Source: Flavobacteriaceae bacterium UBA3611 | GTDB taxonomy: Bacteria > Bacteroidota > Bacteroidia > Flavobacteriales > Flavobacteriaceae | NCBI GenBank assembly: GCA_002375495.1 | Contig: DFLU01000012.1 | Span: 686,269 to 750,268, forward strand | DNA length: 64,000 nucleotides | Direction of reading: 5' to 3' | Shown: positions 53,431-61,445 of the stretch, piece by piece | How the letters are laid out: each line of letters begins with the position of its first letter | Numbering within the stretch: position 1 is the first letter of the stretch | Program-made: the position numbers and the translations under genes | Notes under the pieces: generated by a model | Databases searched by the model: none | What the model saw: the letters and a program-made list of their open reading frames with translations, nothing else | Told to the model about the DNA's origin: nothing

Positions 53431-55278
53431 ATGTGCGGAATTGTAGGATATATAGGTAACAGAGAAGCATATCCCATTATTATAAACGGGTTAAAACGTT
53501 TAGAATATCGTGGTTATGATAGTGCTGGTATTGCATTGTTTGATGGTACCCAAATTCAACTTAGCAAAACAAAAGGCAAGGTAGCAGATCTTGAATCGCG
53601 TGTTGCTGCTGAAATTAAAACGAACGGTAGTTTGGGGATAGGCCATACCCGATGGGCTACCCACGGCGTTCCCAACGATGTCAATTCGCACCCGCATTAC
53701 AGCAATAGCGGAGATTTGGTTATCATCCACAACGGAATTATAGAAAACTATGCTTCCATTAAAAAGGAGCTTATCAACCGCGGGTATCATTTCAACAGTG
53801 ATACCGATACCGAAGTATTGGTAAACCTGATCGAAGAAATTAAGAAACAGGAAAATGTAAAATTGGGTAAGGCAGTGCAAATTGCACTTAACCAAGTCGT
53901 AGGAGCCTATGCCATTGCATTGTTCGATAAAAATAAACCTGATGAAATCGTTGTAGCTAAACTCGGGAGCCCTTTGGCCATCGGGATTGGAGACGACGAA
54001 TTTTTTGTTGCGAGTGATGCAACCCCTTTTATTGAATTTACCAACAACGCCATCTATCTTGAAGACGAAGAGATGGCAATTATACGTCGCGGTCGTGACG
54101 TGAAAGTGCGTAAAATTAAAGGAGACAACCTCGTAGATCCTTACGTACAAGAGCTTCAACTAAATATTGAACAGATTGAAAAAGGAGGGTACGACCACTT
54201 TATGCTCAAAGAAATCTATGAGCAACCTTCTGTAATCAAAGATACCTATCGTGGGAGGCTCTTGGCCAACAAGGGCATTGTAAAGTTGGGTGGTTTAGAA
54301 GATTATATTGAAAAATTCACCAATGCCAATCGTATTATCATTGTTGCTTGCGGAACGTCGTGGCACGCTGGTTTGGTAGCTGAATATATTTTTGAAGACC
54401 TTGCGCGAATTCCTGTAGAGGTAGAATACGCTTCCGAGTTTCGATATAGAAACCCAATTATCACGGAGAAAGATGTGGTCATCGCGATTTCACAAAGTGG
54501 GGAAACTGCCGATACCTTGGCTGCCATAAAATTGGCGAAAGAAAAAGGAGCATTTGTCTACGGAGTCTGCAATGTAGTGGGTTCTACCATTTCTAGAGAA
54601 ACACACAGCGGCACCTATACACACGCGGGTCCCGAAATTGGTGTGGCTTCAACCAAAGCATTTACCACGCAAATCACTGTGTTGATGATGATGGCGCTTC
54701 GATTGGCGAAGGCAAAAGGAACAGTTTCACAAAGCGACTATATGTTGCATTTGCGGGAGTTAGATACCATCCCTGGAAAGGTGGAAGAGGCGCTGCAAGG
54801 TGACGATAAGATTAAAGAAATTGCTGCGAAGTATAAAGATGCGGCTAATTTCTTGTACCTCGGAAGGGGCTATAACTTCCCAGTAGCTTTAGAAGGTGCT
54901 TTAAAACTTAAAGAAATATCTTATATCCACGCCGAAGGGTATCCCGCTGCCGAAATGAAACACGGCCCTATCGCGCTAATTGATGAGCAGATGCCCGTGG
55001 TGGTAATTGCAGTAAACAGCAACCACTATGAGAAAGTAGTGAGTAATATCGAGGAGATCAAGGCCAGAAAAGGGAAAATTATTGCCGTGGTCACCGAAGG
55101 TGATACCCAGGTTAAAGAATTGGCAGACTACATCATGGAGGTGCCTAAAACTCCAGAATCACTGAGCCCGTTGGTAACAACCATCCCATTACAGTTGTTG
55201 TCATACCATATTGCTGTCATGTTAGAAAAGAATGTAGATCAGCCGCGAAACTTGGCGAAGAGTGTGACGGTAGAGTAA
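53431..55278 (+). CDS. glmS: Glutamine--fructose-6-phosphate aminotransferase (isomerising)
   Basis: Makes glucosamine-6-phosphate for peptidoglycan and lipid A. The 615-residue product has the N-terminal glutaminase domain with nucleophile Cys2 (MCGIVGYIG) and HTRWATHG. Two SIS isomerase domains follow (SQSGETADTLAA, ALEGALKLKEISYIHAEG shortened), and the protein ends in the canonical PRNLAKSVTVE. No glmS ribozyme-like leader is possible here because only 11 bases separate it from the previous gene. It probably ends the three-gene transcript starting at 51014. Confidence 0.97.
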   Translation: MCGIVGYIGNREAYPIIINGLKRLEYRGYDSAGIALFDGTQIQLSKTKGKVADLESRVAAEIKTNGSLGIGHTRWATHGVPNDVNSHPHYSNSGDLVIIHNGIIENYASIKKELINRGYHFNSDTDTEVLVNLIEEIKKQENVKLGKAVQIALNQVVGAYAIALFDKNKPDEIVVAKLGSPLAIGIGDDEFFVASDATPFIEFTNNAIYLEDEEMAIIRRGRDVKVRKIKGDNLVDPYVQELQLNIEQIEKGGYDHFMLKEIYEQPSVIKDTYRGRLLANKGIVKLGGLEDYIEKFTNANRIIIVACGTSWHAGLVAEYIFEDLARIPVEVEYASEFRYRNPIITEKDVVIAISQSGETADTLAAIKLAKEKGAFVYGVCNVVGSTISRETHSGTYTHAGPEIGVASTKAFTTQITVLMMMALRLAKAKGTVSQSDYMLHLRELDTIPGKVEEALQGDDKIKEIAAKYKDAANFLYLGRGYNFPVALEGALKLKEISYIHAEGYPAAEMKHGPIALIDEQMPVVVIAVNSNHYEKVVSNIEEIKARKGKIIAVVTEGDTQVKELADYIMEVPKTPESLSPLVTTIPLQLLSYHIAVMLEKNVDQPRNLAKSVTVE

Positions 55279-55332
55279 TCTTTTTTATACTTTTCTAGTA
55301 CAATCTCTGCGGAATAATTCTATTTTTATTTC

Positions 55333-56055
55333 GTGAAAGTCATCAACCTTATTTCTGGTCCGCGAAACCTATCTACCGCACTCATGTACAGTTTTGCGCA
55401 GCGACTCGATATGAAGGTGCTGGACGAGCCATTTTACGGATATTATCTTTCGAATGCTGATGTAAAAATCCAGCATCCTTGCCACAATGAAATAGTGAGA
55501 ACCATGCCGAATGATGCAGCTTTGGTGTTAAACCAAATTAGAGCGTTGTCTTCATCTCATCATGTTTTCGTAAAGGGAATGGCGCACCATTATTTGAGCG
55601 ATGCTCCTGAATTTATTCTGAAATGGCACAACATTATTTTAATTCGCCATCCTAAAAAGTTATTGGCTTCTTTTGCGAAAGTTATAGAGCACCCCACCCT
55701 AGATGATATCGGGATAAAAAAGGCTTCGGAAATTTTCACCTACCTAACTTCAGAGGGAAAAACGCCCATTGTAATCGATAGTGACGAACTGCTAAAAGAT
55801 CCATCGACCTATCTTAAAAAAATCTGTAGCTTGTTGCAGATCCCCTTTTTTGAAGCAATGCTGTCATGGAAAAAGGGAGGCATTCCTGAAGATGGGATTT
55901 GGGCCGAACATTGGTATGCAAACGTCCACAATTCTGAAGGGTTTGCCGTGCAGCGAACAAGTGACCAACCATTACCTGAATACTTGGAGCCTGTGTTGGC
56001 TGCTGCACTTCCGTATTATAATATTCTAAAGAATCATATTTTAAAAAACGATTAA
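55333..56055 (+). CDS. Sulfotransferase-like P-loop protein
   Basis: The 240-residue product resembles the sulfotransferase fold. INLISGPRNLSTALMYSFAQR (shortened) corresponds to the 5'-phosphosulfate-binding loop, and IILIRHPKKLLASFAKV to the 3'-phosphate-binding R-x-P segment. The length is near minimal for the fold. The start is GTG 55333. Its stop is followed immediately (no spacer) by the ATG of a class IV aminotransferase. Plant 'branched-chain aminotransferase-like' proteins (as I recall, Arabidopsis At3g05190) carry both domains in one chain, which supports a functional link. The substrate is unknown. Confidence 0.75.
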   Translation: MKVINLISGPRNLSTALMYSFAQRLDMKVLDEPFYGYYLSNADVKIQHPCHNEIVRTMPNDAALVLNQIRALSSSHHVFVKGMAHHYLSDAPEFILKWHNIILIRHPKKLLASFAKVIEHPTLDDIGIKKASEIFTYLTSEGKTPIVIDSDELLKDPSTYLKKICSLLQIPFFEAMLSWKKGGIPEDGIWAEHWYANVHNSEGFAVQRTSDQPLPEYLEPVLAAALPYYNILKNHILKND

Positions 56056-56955
56056 ATGCTACAAAAACGTACTCCCAAAAACGACACGATTCAAGTATAT
56101 GTAAAGGATGGTCTGTACCCTCGAAATGAAGCCAAGGTTTCTGTTTTTGATAGTTCGGTACAGGGAGGCGATGCCGTTTGGGAAGGCCTTCGCGTATATC
56201 CTGAGGGTGTTGTTTGCCTCGATAAGCATTTAACACGTTTGCAGGAAAGTGCAAAAACGTTGGCGTTTACAGACATTCCTTCAAAAAAAGAAGTAAAGGC
56301 AGCAATTAAAATGACGCTGGATGCCAATGGCATGACCGACGACACCCACATACGATTAACCCTTACCCGAGGTGAAAAAATAACCAGTGGTATGGACCCG
56401 AGACTAAACCAAGATGGGTCGTGCCTGATTGTGCTGGCCGAATGGAAACCGCTGGTGTATGACAATGATAGCGGCATAAAAGTAATCAGTGCGAGTCAGC
56501 GCCGCAATGCGCCACAGTATTTAGACAGTAAAATACACCACAACAACCTCCTCAACAATATCATCGCTAAAATACAAGCCAACGTAGCAGGCAAAGATGC
56601 AGGATTGATGTTGGATGACCGCGGATTCGTAGCAGAACTTAATGGAAGCAATTTGTTTATGGTGAAAGATGGGACGATAGTGACTCCTTATGCCCATGCG
56701 TGTCTGCCGGGGATTACGCGCGCCACAGTAATAGAAATATGCAAGGAAAATAGCATCGACATTGAAGAACAAGACATCACCTTATCGCAACTCTACAATG
56801 CCGACGGCGTATTTGCTACAGGAACCATGGGTGAATTGACCCCTGTGGTAGAGATTGATGGTAGGGAGATACAAAAGGATGATGCGTTGATGGCAGAGCT
56901 GCTGGCCTTGTTCAAAAATAACATTCGGAACTATTGTGAGGTTTTAGATTCGTAA
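56056..56955 (+). CDS. Class IV aminotransferase (branched-chain / D-amino-acid type)
   Basis: A 299-residue fold-type IV PLP enzyme. Motifs: VFDSSVQGGDAVWEGLRVY at the start, HIRLTLTRGE, the PLP Lys in YLDSKIHHNNLLNNI, GFVAELNGSNLFMV and FATGTMGELTPV at the phosphate-binding end. It resembles IlvE/Dat family members, and the family cannot be split by substrate from these motifs alone. It is fused in operon with the sulfotransferase-like gene (stop TAA next to ATG). No ilv or leu gene lies nearby, so housekeeping branched-chain synthesis is not the obvious role. Confidence 0.88.
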   Translation: MLQKRTPKNDTIQVYVKDGLYPRNEAKVSVFDSSVQGGDAVWEGLRVYPEGVVCLDKHLTRLQESAKTLAFTDIPSKKEVKAAIKMTLDANGMTDDTHIRLTLTRGEKITSGMDPRLNQDGSCLIVLAEWKPLVYDNDSGIKVISASQRRNAPQYLDSKIHHNNLLNNIIAKIQANVAGKDAGLMLDDRGFVAELNGSNLFMVKDGTIVTPYAHACLPGITRATVIEICKENSIDIEEQDITLSQLYNADGVFATGTMGELTPVVEIDGREIQKDDALMAELLALFKNNIRNYCEVLDS

Positions 56956-56975
56956 AGAAGCAGAATAAATTTTTA

Positions 56976-57044
56976 CCCCTTCCAAGCATCGGTTCACACC
57001 GATGCCCGCCTTTCCCTGAGATGCTCGTTCCTCGCATGGGAAGG
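56976..57044. other. Structured intergenic segment after the aminotransferase gene
   Basis: GCATCGG (56986-56992) pairs with CCGATGC (56999-57005). The outer CCTTCC (56978-56983) can pair with GGAAGG (57039-57044), and TTCCC/GGGAA with ATGC/GCAT offers an alternative stem. It is GC-rich for this genome. It is part of the 409-base gap before atpD, which also holds the hairpin repeat at 57108 and the atpD promoter; I see no gene there. Confidence 0.4.
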
Positions 57045-57107
57045 AGCCTTTGTTTGTTGATGCGGTAATTCTGTTTTGTTTTTGTGGCAGCGATAGCAGC
57101 GGCATCC

Positions 57108-57185
57108 TTTTTAATTTGTCAAGACCTTTCGACTGCCCGCCAGCATAAATCTTTCGGGCTGGCGCTCAAGGTGACAAATTAAAAA
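57108..57185. repeat. Palindromic element with nested hairpin upstream of atpD
   Basis: Perfect 14-bp inverted ends (57108-57121 and 57172-57185) enclose, read on the minus strand, ACCTTGAGCGC and AGTCGAAAGGT halves, split by a second hairpin with CCAGC/GCTGG arms. The same TTGAGCGC...AGTCGAAA core occurs uninterrupted inside bioF at 63803-63828. This looks like an intergenic palindromic repeat family. Confidence 0.7.
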
Positions 57186-57271
57186 TATACAGCGTATAGC
57201 GCGGTGCCCCGAAGTTTTAACGAAGGGGTAGCCACCCAAAAAACACAGATGAAATTTTTAGTGATTTTGGG

Positions 57272-57303
57272 TTGTGATATTCGGTAAGAAAAAACTATCT
57301 TTG
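57272..57303 (+). promoter_or_regulatory. atpD promoter
   Basis: TTG (57272-57274) and TATCTTTG (57296-57303) with a 21-base spacer, the best -7 match in the window. The atpD ATG is 61 bases downstream. Confidence 0.75.
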
Positions 57304-57364
57304 CACCGTTAAAAACAAGGGTGCTTTTTGCGCCCGTAGATAACTAAAACAGATACAGTTAACA

Positions 57365-58870
57365 ATGGCACAAGTTACAGGAAAAGTTGCACAGATTATT
57401 GGCCCAGTAGTAGACGTTGAGTTTGCGAACGGAGCTGAACTTCCGAAAATTTACGACAGTCTCGTAGTAGACAACCACGGAAATAAATTGATTCTTGAAG
57501 TACAATCGCACGTAGGTGAAAATACGGTACGTACCATCTCTATGGACTCTACCGATGGTTTGAGCCGAGGTGTTGACGCTGTTGCAACAGGATCGCCTAT
57601 CCAAATGCCAATCGGCGAAGCGGTATACGGGCGTCTGTTCAATGTAATTGGTGACGCTATTGACGGTATCGGTGACCTTCCGAAAGAGGGAGACAACGGA
57701 TTGCCAATTCACCGTGAAGCACCAAAATTTGAAGATCTTTCTACTTCTACCGAAGTATTGTTTACAGGTATTAAGGTAATCGACCTTATTGAGCCGTATG
57801 CAAAGGGTGGTAAAATTGGTCTTTTTGGTGGTGCAGGTGTAGGTAAAACCGTATTGATCCAGGAATTGATTAACAACATTGCAAAGGGTCACGGTGGACT
57901 TTCAGTATTTGCAGGAGTAGGAGAGCGTACACGTGAAGGAAACGACTTGTTGCGTGAGATGTTAGAATCTGGAATTATTAAGTACGGAGACGAATTCTTG
58001 CACTCGATGGAAGAAGGCGGATGGGACTTGACCAAAGTTGACAAAGAAGCCATGAAGCAGTCGAAAGCGACTTTCGTATTCGGACAGATGAACGAACCAC
58101 CAGGAGCACGTGCGCGTGTTGCTTTGTCTGGTTTGACTATTGCTGAGTATTTCCGTGATGGAGCAGGAGACGGACAAGGAAAAGATGTACTTTTCTTCGT
58201 AGATAACATTTTCCGATTTACACAAGCAGGTTCTGAGGTGTCGGCACTTTTAGGTCGTATGCCATCTGCGGTAGGATACCAACCAACCTTGGCAACCGAG
58301 ATGGGTGCCATGCAGGAACGAATTACATCAACAAAGAAAGGATCGATTACATCGGTACAGGCGGTATACGTACCTGCAGATGACCTTACCGATCCGGCAC
58401 CGGCAACAACCTTTGCCCACTTAGATGCAACAACGGTACTTTCTAGAAAAATTGCTGAGCTTGGTATTTATCCAGCGGTAGATCCACTAGATTCTACGTC
58501 GCGTATTTTGACGAGAGAAATCTTAGGTGCAGATCACTATAACTGTGCGCAACGTGTAAAAGAGTTGTTACAGCGTTATAAAGAATTACAAGATATTATT
58601 GCCATCTTGGGTATGGAAGAATTATCTGAAGAAGATAAGATGGCGGTAAACCGTGCACGTCGTGTACAGCGTTTCTTATCACAGCCTTTCCACGTGGCAG
58701 AGCAGTTTACAGGTATCCCAGGGGTATTGGTAGATATTAAGGAAACCATTAAAGGTTTTAACATGATCATGGATGGTGAGTTAGACCACCTTCCGGAAGC
58801 TGCCTTTAACTTGAAAGGTTCTATTGAAGAAGCAATCGAGGCAGGTGAGAAAATGTTAGCGGAAGCCTAG
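57365..58870 (+). CDS. atpD: ATP synthase F1 subunit beta
   Basis: The catalytic subunit of the F1 sector, 501 residues. Walker A GGAGVGKTVLIQELI, Walker B VLFFVDNIFRF, the catalytic Glu in GVGERTREGNDL and the DELSEED-like ELSEEDKMAV are all present. Only atpC follows; the other ATP synthase genes are not in the window, which agrees with the split atp loci of Bacteroidota. It has its own strong promoter and a 112-base gap with a double-hairpin repeat before atpC. Confidence 0.98.
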   Translation: MAQVTGKVAQIIGPVVDVEFANGAELPKIYDSLVVDNHGNKLILEVQSHVGENTVRTISMDSTDGLSRGVDAVATGSPIQMPIGEAVYGRLFNVIGDAIDGIGDLPKEGDNGLPIHREAPKFEDLSTSTEVLFTGIKVIDLIEPYAKGGKIGLFGGAGVGKTVLIQELINNIAKGHGGLSVFAGVGERTREGNDLLREMLESGIIKYGDEFLHSMEEGGWDLTKVDKEAMKQSKATFVFGQMNEPPGARARVALSGLTIAEYFRDGAGDGQGKDVLFFVDNIFRFTQAGSEVSALLGRMPSAVGYQPTLATEMGAMQERITSTKKGSITSVQAVYVPADDLTDPAPATTFAHLDATTVLSRKIAELGIYPAVDPLDSTSRILTREILGADHYNCAQRVKELLQRYKELQDIIAILGMEELSEEDKMAVNRARRVQRFLSQPFHVAEQFTGIPGVLVDIKETIKGFNMIMDGELDHLPEAAFNLKGSIEEAIEAGEKMLAEA

Positions 58871-58900
58871 ATAATATTTTAGTTAAACTAAAGAATAATT

Positions 58901-58946
58901 CTCCCCTGCAAAGGGGAGATGTCAGCATCAGCTGACAGAGGGGGCA
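58901..58946. repeat. Double-hairpin repeat between atpD and atpC
   Basis: CTCCCC (58901-58906) / GGGGAG (58913-58918) and TGTCAGC (58920-58926) / GCTGACA (58931-58937) form two adjacent perfect hairpins. The first arm could alternatively pair with GAGGGG at 58938-58943. It resembles the small intergenic repeats scattered in flavobacterial genomes. It lies within the atpDC transcript. Confidence 0.65.
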
Positions 58947-58982
58947 GTGTAGAATTGTCACTTCATTTAATAAAAGTATATC

Positions 58983-59258
58983 ATGTATTTAGAAATAGTA
59001 ACTCCAGAAGCTTCTTTAGTGAGCGGTGAAGTAGAAAGTGTAACGGTTCCGGGCATGGATGGTGAGTTTCAGATGTTGAACAACCACGCTGCTATCGTAT
59101 CGTTGTTAGTTGAAGGAGAAGTTCGTTTTAAAGGAAATCCGACCATCGCCGAAGGCTTCGAAAAGAAGTTTACACAGAAAGATGGAAAATGGAATATGCA
59201 CATTAACGGAGGAACGGTAGAGTGCAGCGATAACAAAGTAATTGTGCTGGCAGATTAA
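58983..59258 (+). CDS. atpC: ATP synthase F1 subunit epsilon (short form)
   Basis: The 91-residue product covers only the N-terminal beta-sandwich (LEIVTPEASLVSGEVESVTVPG and GEFQMLNNHAAIVSLL, shortened) that binds gamma and the c-ring. The C-terminal helical hairpin, which inhibits ATP hydrolysis in E. coli (about 135 residues in total), is missing. This short form is usual in Flavobacteriia. It is followed by a terminator. Confidence 0.93.
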   Translation: MYLEIVTPEASLVSGEVESVTVPGMDGEFQMLNNHAAIVSLLVEGEVRFKGNPTIAEGFEKKFTQKDGKWNMHINGGTVECSDNKVIVLAD

Positions 59259-59287
59259 TTTCGGCACACAAATTCCAAATAATACAG

Positions 59288-59320
59288 ATCCCAAATTCCA
59301 AAAGGAGTTTGGGATATTTT
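59288..59320 (+). terminator. atpC terminator
   Basis: ATCCCAAA (59288-59295) pairs perfectly with TTTGGGAT (59308-59315), followed by ATTTT. Confidence 0.7.
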
Positions 59321-59339
59321 ATGCTTTATACGCTTCCAT

Positions 59340-59436
59340 TGTCATTTCGAAGGAGGGATGACTGAGAAATCTCATGAACCAAGTGCCATGGGATTTCTCG
59401 TTTGCACTCGAAATGACAGTTTATGCTAAATAGATC
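59340..59436. repeat. Palindromic repeat, copy 1
   Basis: TGTCATTTCGA (59340-59350) and TCGAAATGACA (59408-59418) are perfect 11-bp arms, with inner GAGAAATC/GATTTCTC pairing, then an 18-base tail ending ATAGATC. A second copy lies exactly 200 bases downstream. The 362-base gap between atpC and the acetyltransferase gene holds only the atpC terminator and these repeats. Confidence 0.85.
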
Positions 59437-59539
59437 GACCCTATTCCTGATTAGTAGAAATATTTTTTTTTGATGACTAAAAACCTACTGTGGAATGCGC
59501 TTTTAAAGACAAGTAATTTTCTGTTTTGTATACTACAGT

Positions 59540-59636
59540 TGTCATTTCGAAGGAAGAATGACTGAAAAATCTCACGAACAAATCGCTATAGGATTTCTCG
59601 TTTGCACTCGAAATGACAGTTTATGCTAAATAGATC
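59540..59636. repeat. Palindromic repeat, copy 2, overlapping the acetyltransferase 3' end
   Basis: The same 11-bp arms (59540-59550, 59608-59618) and the same 18-base tail as copy 1. The inner stem carries substitutions. The tail encodes, on the minus strand, the last five codons and the stop of the neighbouring gene. Confidence 0.85.
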
Positions 59637-60178
59637 AATACCCATTCTTGTCCGCCCGACACATAACGTTTCAAGTCTTTAAAGCCTACGGAATAGTGTG
59701 CATTTAGCGAACGTTGATTTTTAGTGTCTACTTCGGTAATAATGGTTGAAAAGGAATCTGGCAAATTAGCTTGCATGGTCTCGTACAATTTCCTGAAAAT
59801 TCCTTGTTGGCGATAGGCCTTGGCGATGCAAATTTGCCCCATGACAATAAAGTTGTTGTGATGCAATAGTTTTGAAGCCGATTCAATACTGCTATAATAG
59901 CGATGTATTTGTTGGAACATAGGTCGCAACACTTCAATGTCATTTCCAAAATCAGGGTGCATACTGAGTGCGTAGCCTACCACTTTTTCGCCATCCTTTG
60001 CGACGATATGCGGGCATTTCTCATGCATTGCTTTCAATAGTGCAAAATCGTGCTGCACCGTGACAAACCCTTCGGATTTTTGTGCTGCTTCTGAAACAGA
60101 CTCGGGTAGATTTTGTTGTTGCAATTGCAATATCTGATGCAATTCTTTTTCCGAAGTAACAAGTGAATAGGAAATCAT
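59621..60178 (-). CDS. GNAT-family N-acetyltransferase
   Basis: The 185-residue product has the GNAT acetyl-CoA-binding strand and loop (MGQICIAKAYRQQGIFRKLYE shortened) and a helical N-terminus. The acceptor substrate is unknown. The last codons (IYLA) and the stop lie within the palindromic repeat copy 2, so the C-terminus may have been replaced by repeat insertion, or the repeat may have been duplicated together with the gene end. It is cytoplasmic and divergent from the YitT-family gene. Confidence 0.82.
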   Translation of the reverse strand: MISYSLVTSEKELHQILQLQQQNLPESVSEAAQKSEGFVTVQHDFALLKAMHEKCPHIVAKDGEKVVGYALSMHPDFGNDIEVLRPMFQQIHRYYSSIESASKLLHHNNFIVMGQICIAKAYRQQGIFRKLYETMQANLPDSFSTIITEVDTKNQRSLNAHYSVGFKDLKRYVSGGQEWVLIYLA

Positions 60179-60374
60179 GTGCAGTCAGTTTATCTCACTA
60201 AGATACTTAAATTGTGAGCTCATTTTCAGTTTGGGCTTAAATTACCTCTTTAGAGATTTTTTTCGATATTTTATTCCCTCTTAAAAGTTTCTCAAGGGGT
60301 GCTTTTTTCCAGATAGAATATCATAAATTGCAGGTGATAACAATTTGGTTGTCGGAAAAAAAGTAGAAATATAG

Positions 60375-61352
60375 ATGAGCTCCTTTATAGCAGACATTAT
60401 TATCCAAGCCACCCAAAAATTTAAGGGAAAACAGAAGTATTCTTCAGGAAAACCTTCTAAATATGAGCTCGCAAAAGAATACCGGCAATTTGTAATTTCC
60501 TTTAAAAGGAATTTAAAAAATTTAATACTTATTATCATAGGTATTTTTTCTGCCTCCTTTGGCTTTAAGGGCTTTCTGCTTACAAACGATTTTATCGATG
60601 GTGGGGCTACCGGAATCTCGTTGCTGCTTGCTGCAATTTCAGACATCCCACTTTACGTACTCATTATAGCGGTAAACCTTCCCTTTATATTTTTGGGCTA
60701 TCGAATTATGGGACGCCGATTTGCAGTGAAAACCGCTTTGGCCATTATTGGGCTTGCGCTTTGTGTGGCTGTCGTGCCATTTCCAAATGTCACCAACGAT
60801 GATCTCTTGGTAGCAGTTTTTGGCGGATTTTTCCTTGGAGCGGGAATCGGTTTGGCGATAAGAGGGGGCGCCGTTATTGACGGAACCGAAATACTTGCTA
60901 TTTTTCTGAGTCGGAAATTTTCAACTACGATTGGCGATATCATTATCTTAATCAATATTATCATTTTCTCGTTTGCGGCCTATCTCCTTTCTATTGAAAT
61001 TGCCCTATATTCTATGATTACATATATCGCCGCTTCAAAAACATTAGATTTTATTATTGAGGGTATCGAAGAATACATAGGCGTGACCATTATCTCCTCC
61101 CAGAGTACTCGCGTAAAAAATATGATTATCGATAATCTGGGTCGTGGTGTCACCATTTACAAAGGTCAGGGCGGCTACGCAAAGGATGGTGTTTCTAGAG
61201 AGTTAGATATTATTTATACGGTTATTACACGGCTGGAGTTAAACAAACTAAATACCGAAATAGAAAAAATTGAGCCGGATGCATTTATCGTCATGAACAG
61301 TATAAAAGACATCAAAGGGGGAATGATTAAAAAACGGCCTCTAAAACATTAG
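60375..61352 (+). CDS. YitT-family membrane protein
   Basis: The 325-residue product has an N-terminal cytoplasmic extension of about 50 residues, then five to six membrane helices (IIIGIFSASFGFKGFLL, GGATGISLLLAAISDIPLYV shortened, VLIIAVNLPFIFLGY). The soluble DUF2179 domain fills about residues 235-315 (VTIISSQSTRVKNMII, GRGVTIYKGQGGY, VMNSIKDIKGG). The family's transport substrate is not established. No coupling to neighbours is evident. Confidence 0.88.
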   Translation: MSSFIADIIIQATQKFKGKQKYSSGKPSKYELAKEYRQFVISFKRNLKNLILIIIGIFSASFGFKGFLLTNDFIDGGATGISLLLAAISDIPLYVLIIAVNLPFIFLGYRIMGRRFAVKTALAIIGLALCVAVVPFPNVTNDDLLVAVFGGFFLGAGIGLAIRGGAVIDGTEILAIFLSRKFSTTIGDIIILINIIIFSFAAYLLSIEIALYSMITYIAASKTLDFIIEGIEEYIGVTIISSQSTRVKNMIIDNLGRGVTIYKGQGGYAKDGVSRELDIIYTVITRLELNKLNTEIEKIEPDAFIVMNSIKDIKGGMIKKRPLKH

Positions 61353-61412
61353 CTCTTGTTTTGAACATATTACATTCCATTTGTCAATGGAAGTAATTCC
61401 TTTACCCTTCTG

Positions 61413-61420
61413 TATCTTTG
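61413..61420 (+). promoter_or_regulatory. -7 element before the PLP enzyme gene
   Basis: TATCTTTG, 25 bases before the ATG at 61446. No convincing -33 element at the usual distance. Confidence 0.5.
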
Positions 61421-61445
61421 CAGTGCTTTTTAAAAAGCTACACTT

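Noticed and set aside
53500..54159. 219-residue minus-strand frame opposite glmS
   Set aside because: Lies wholly within glmS, with no recognisable motif or promoter.
56956..57364. A small gene or tRNA in the 409-base gap before atpD
   Set aside because: No plausible coding frame or cloverleaf was seen; the gap is explained by hairpin repeats and the atpD promoter.
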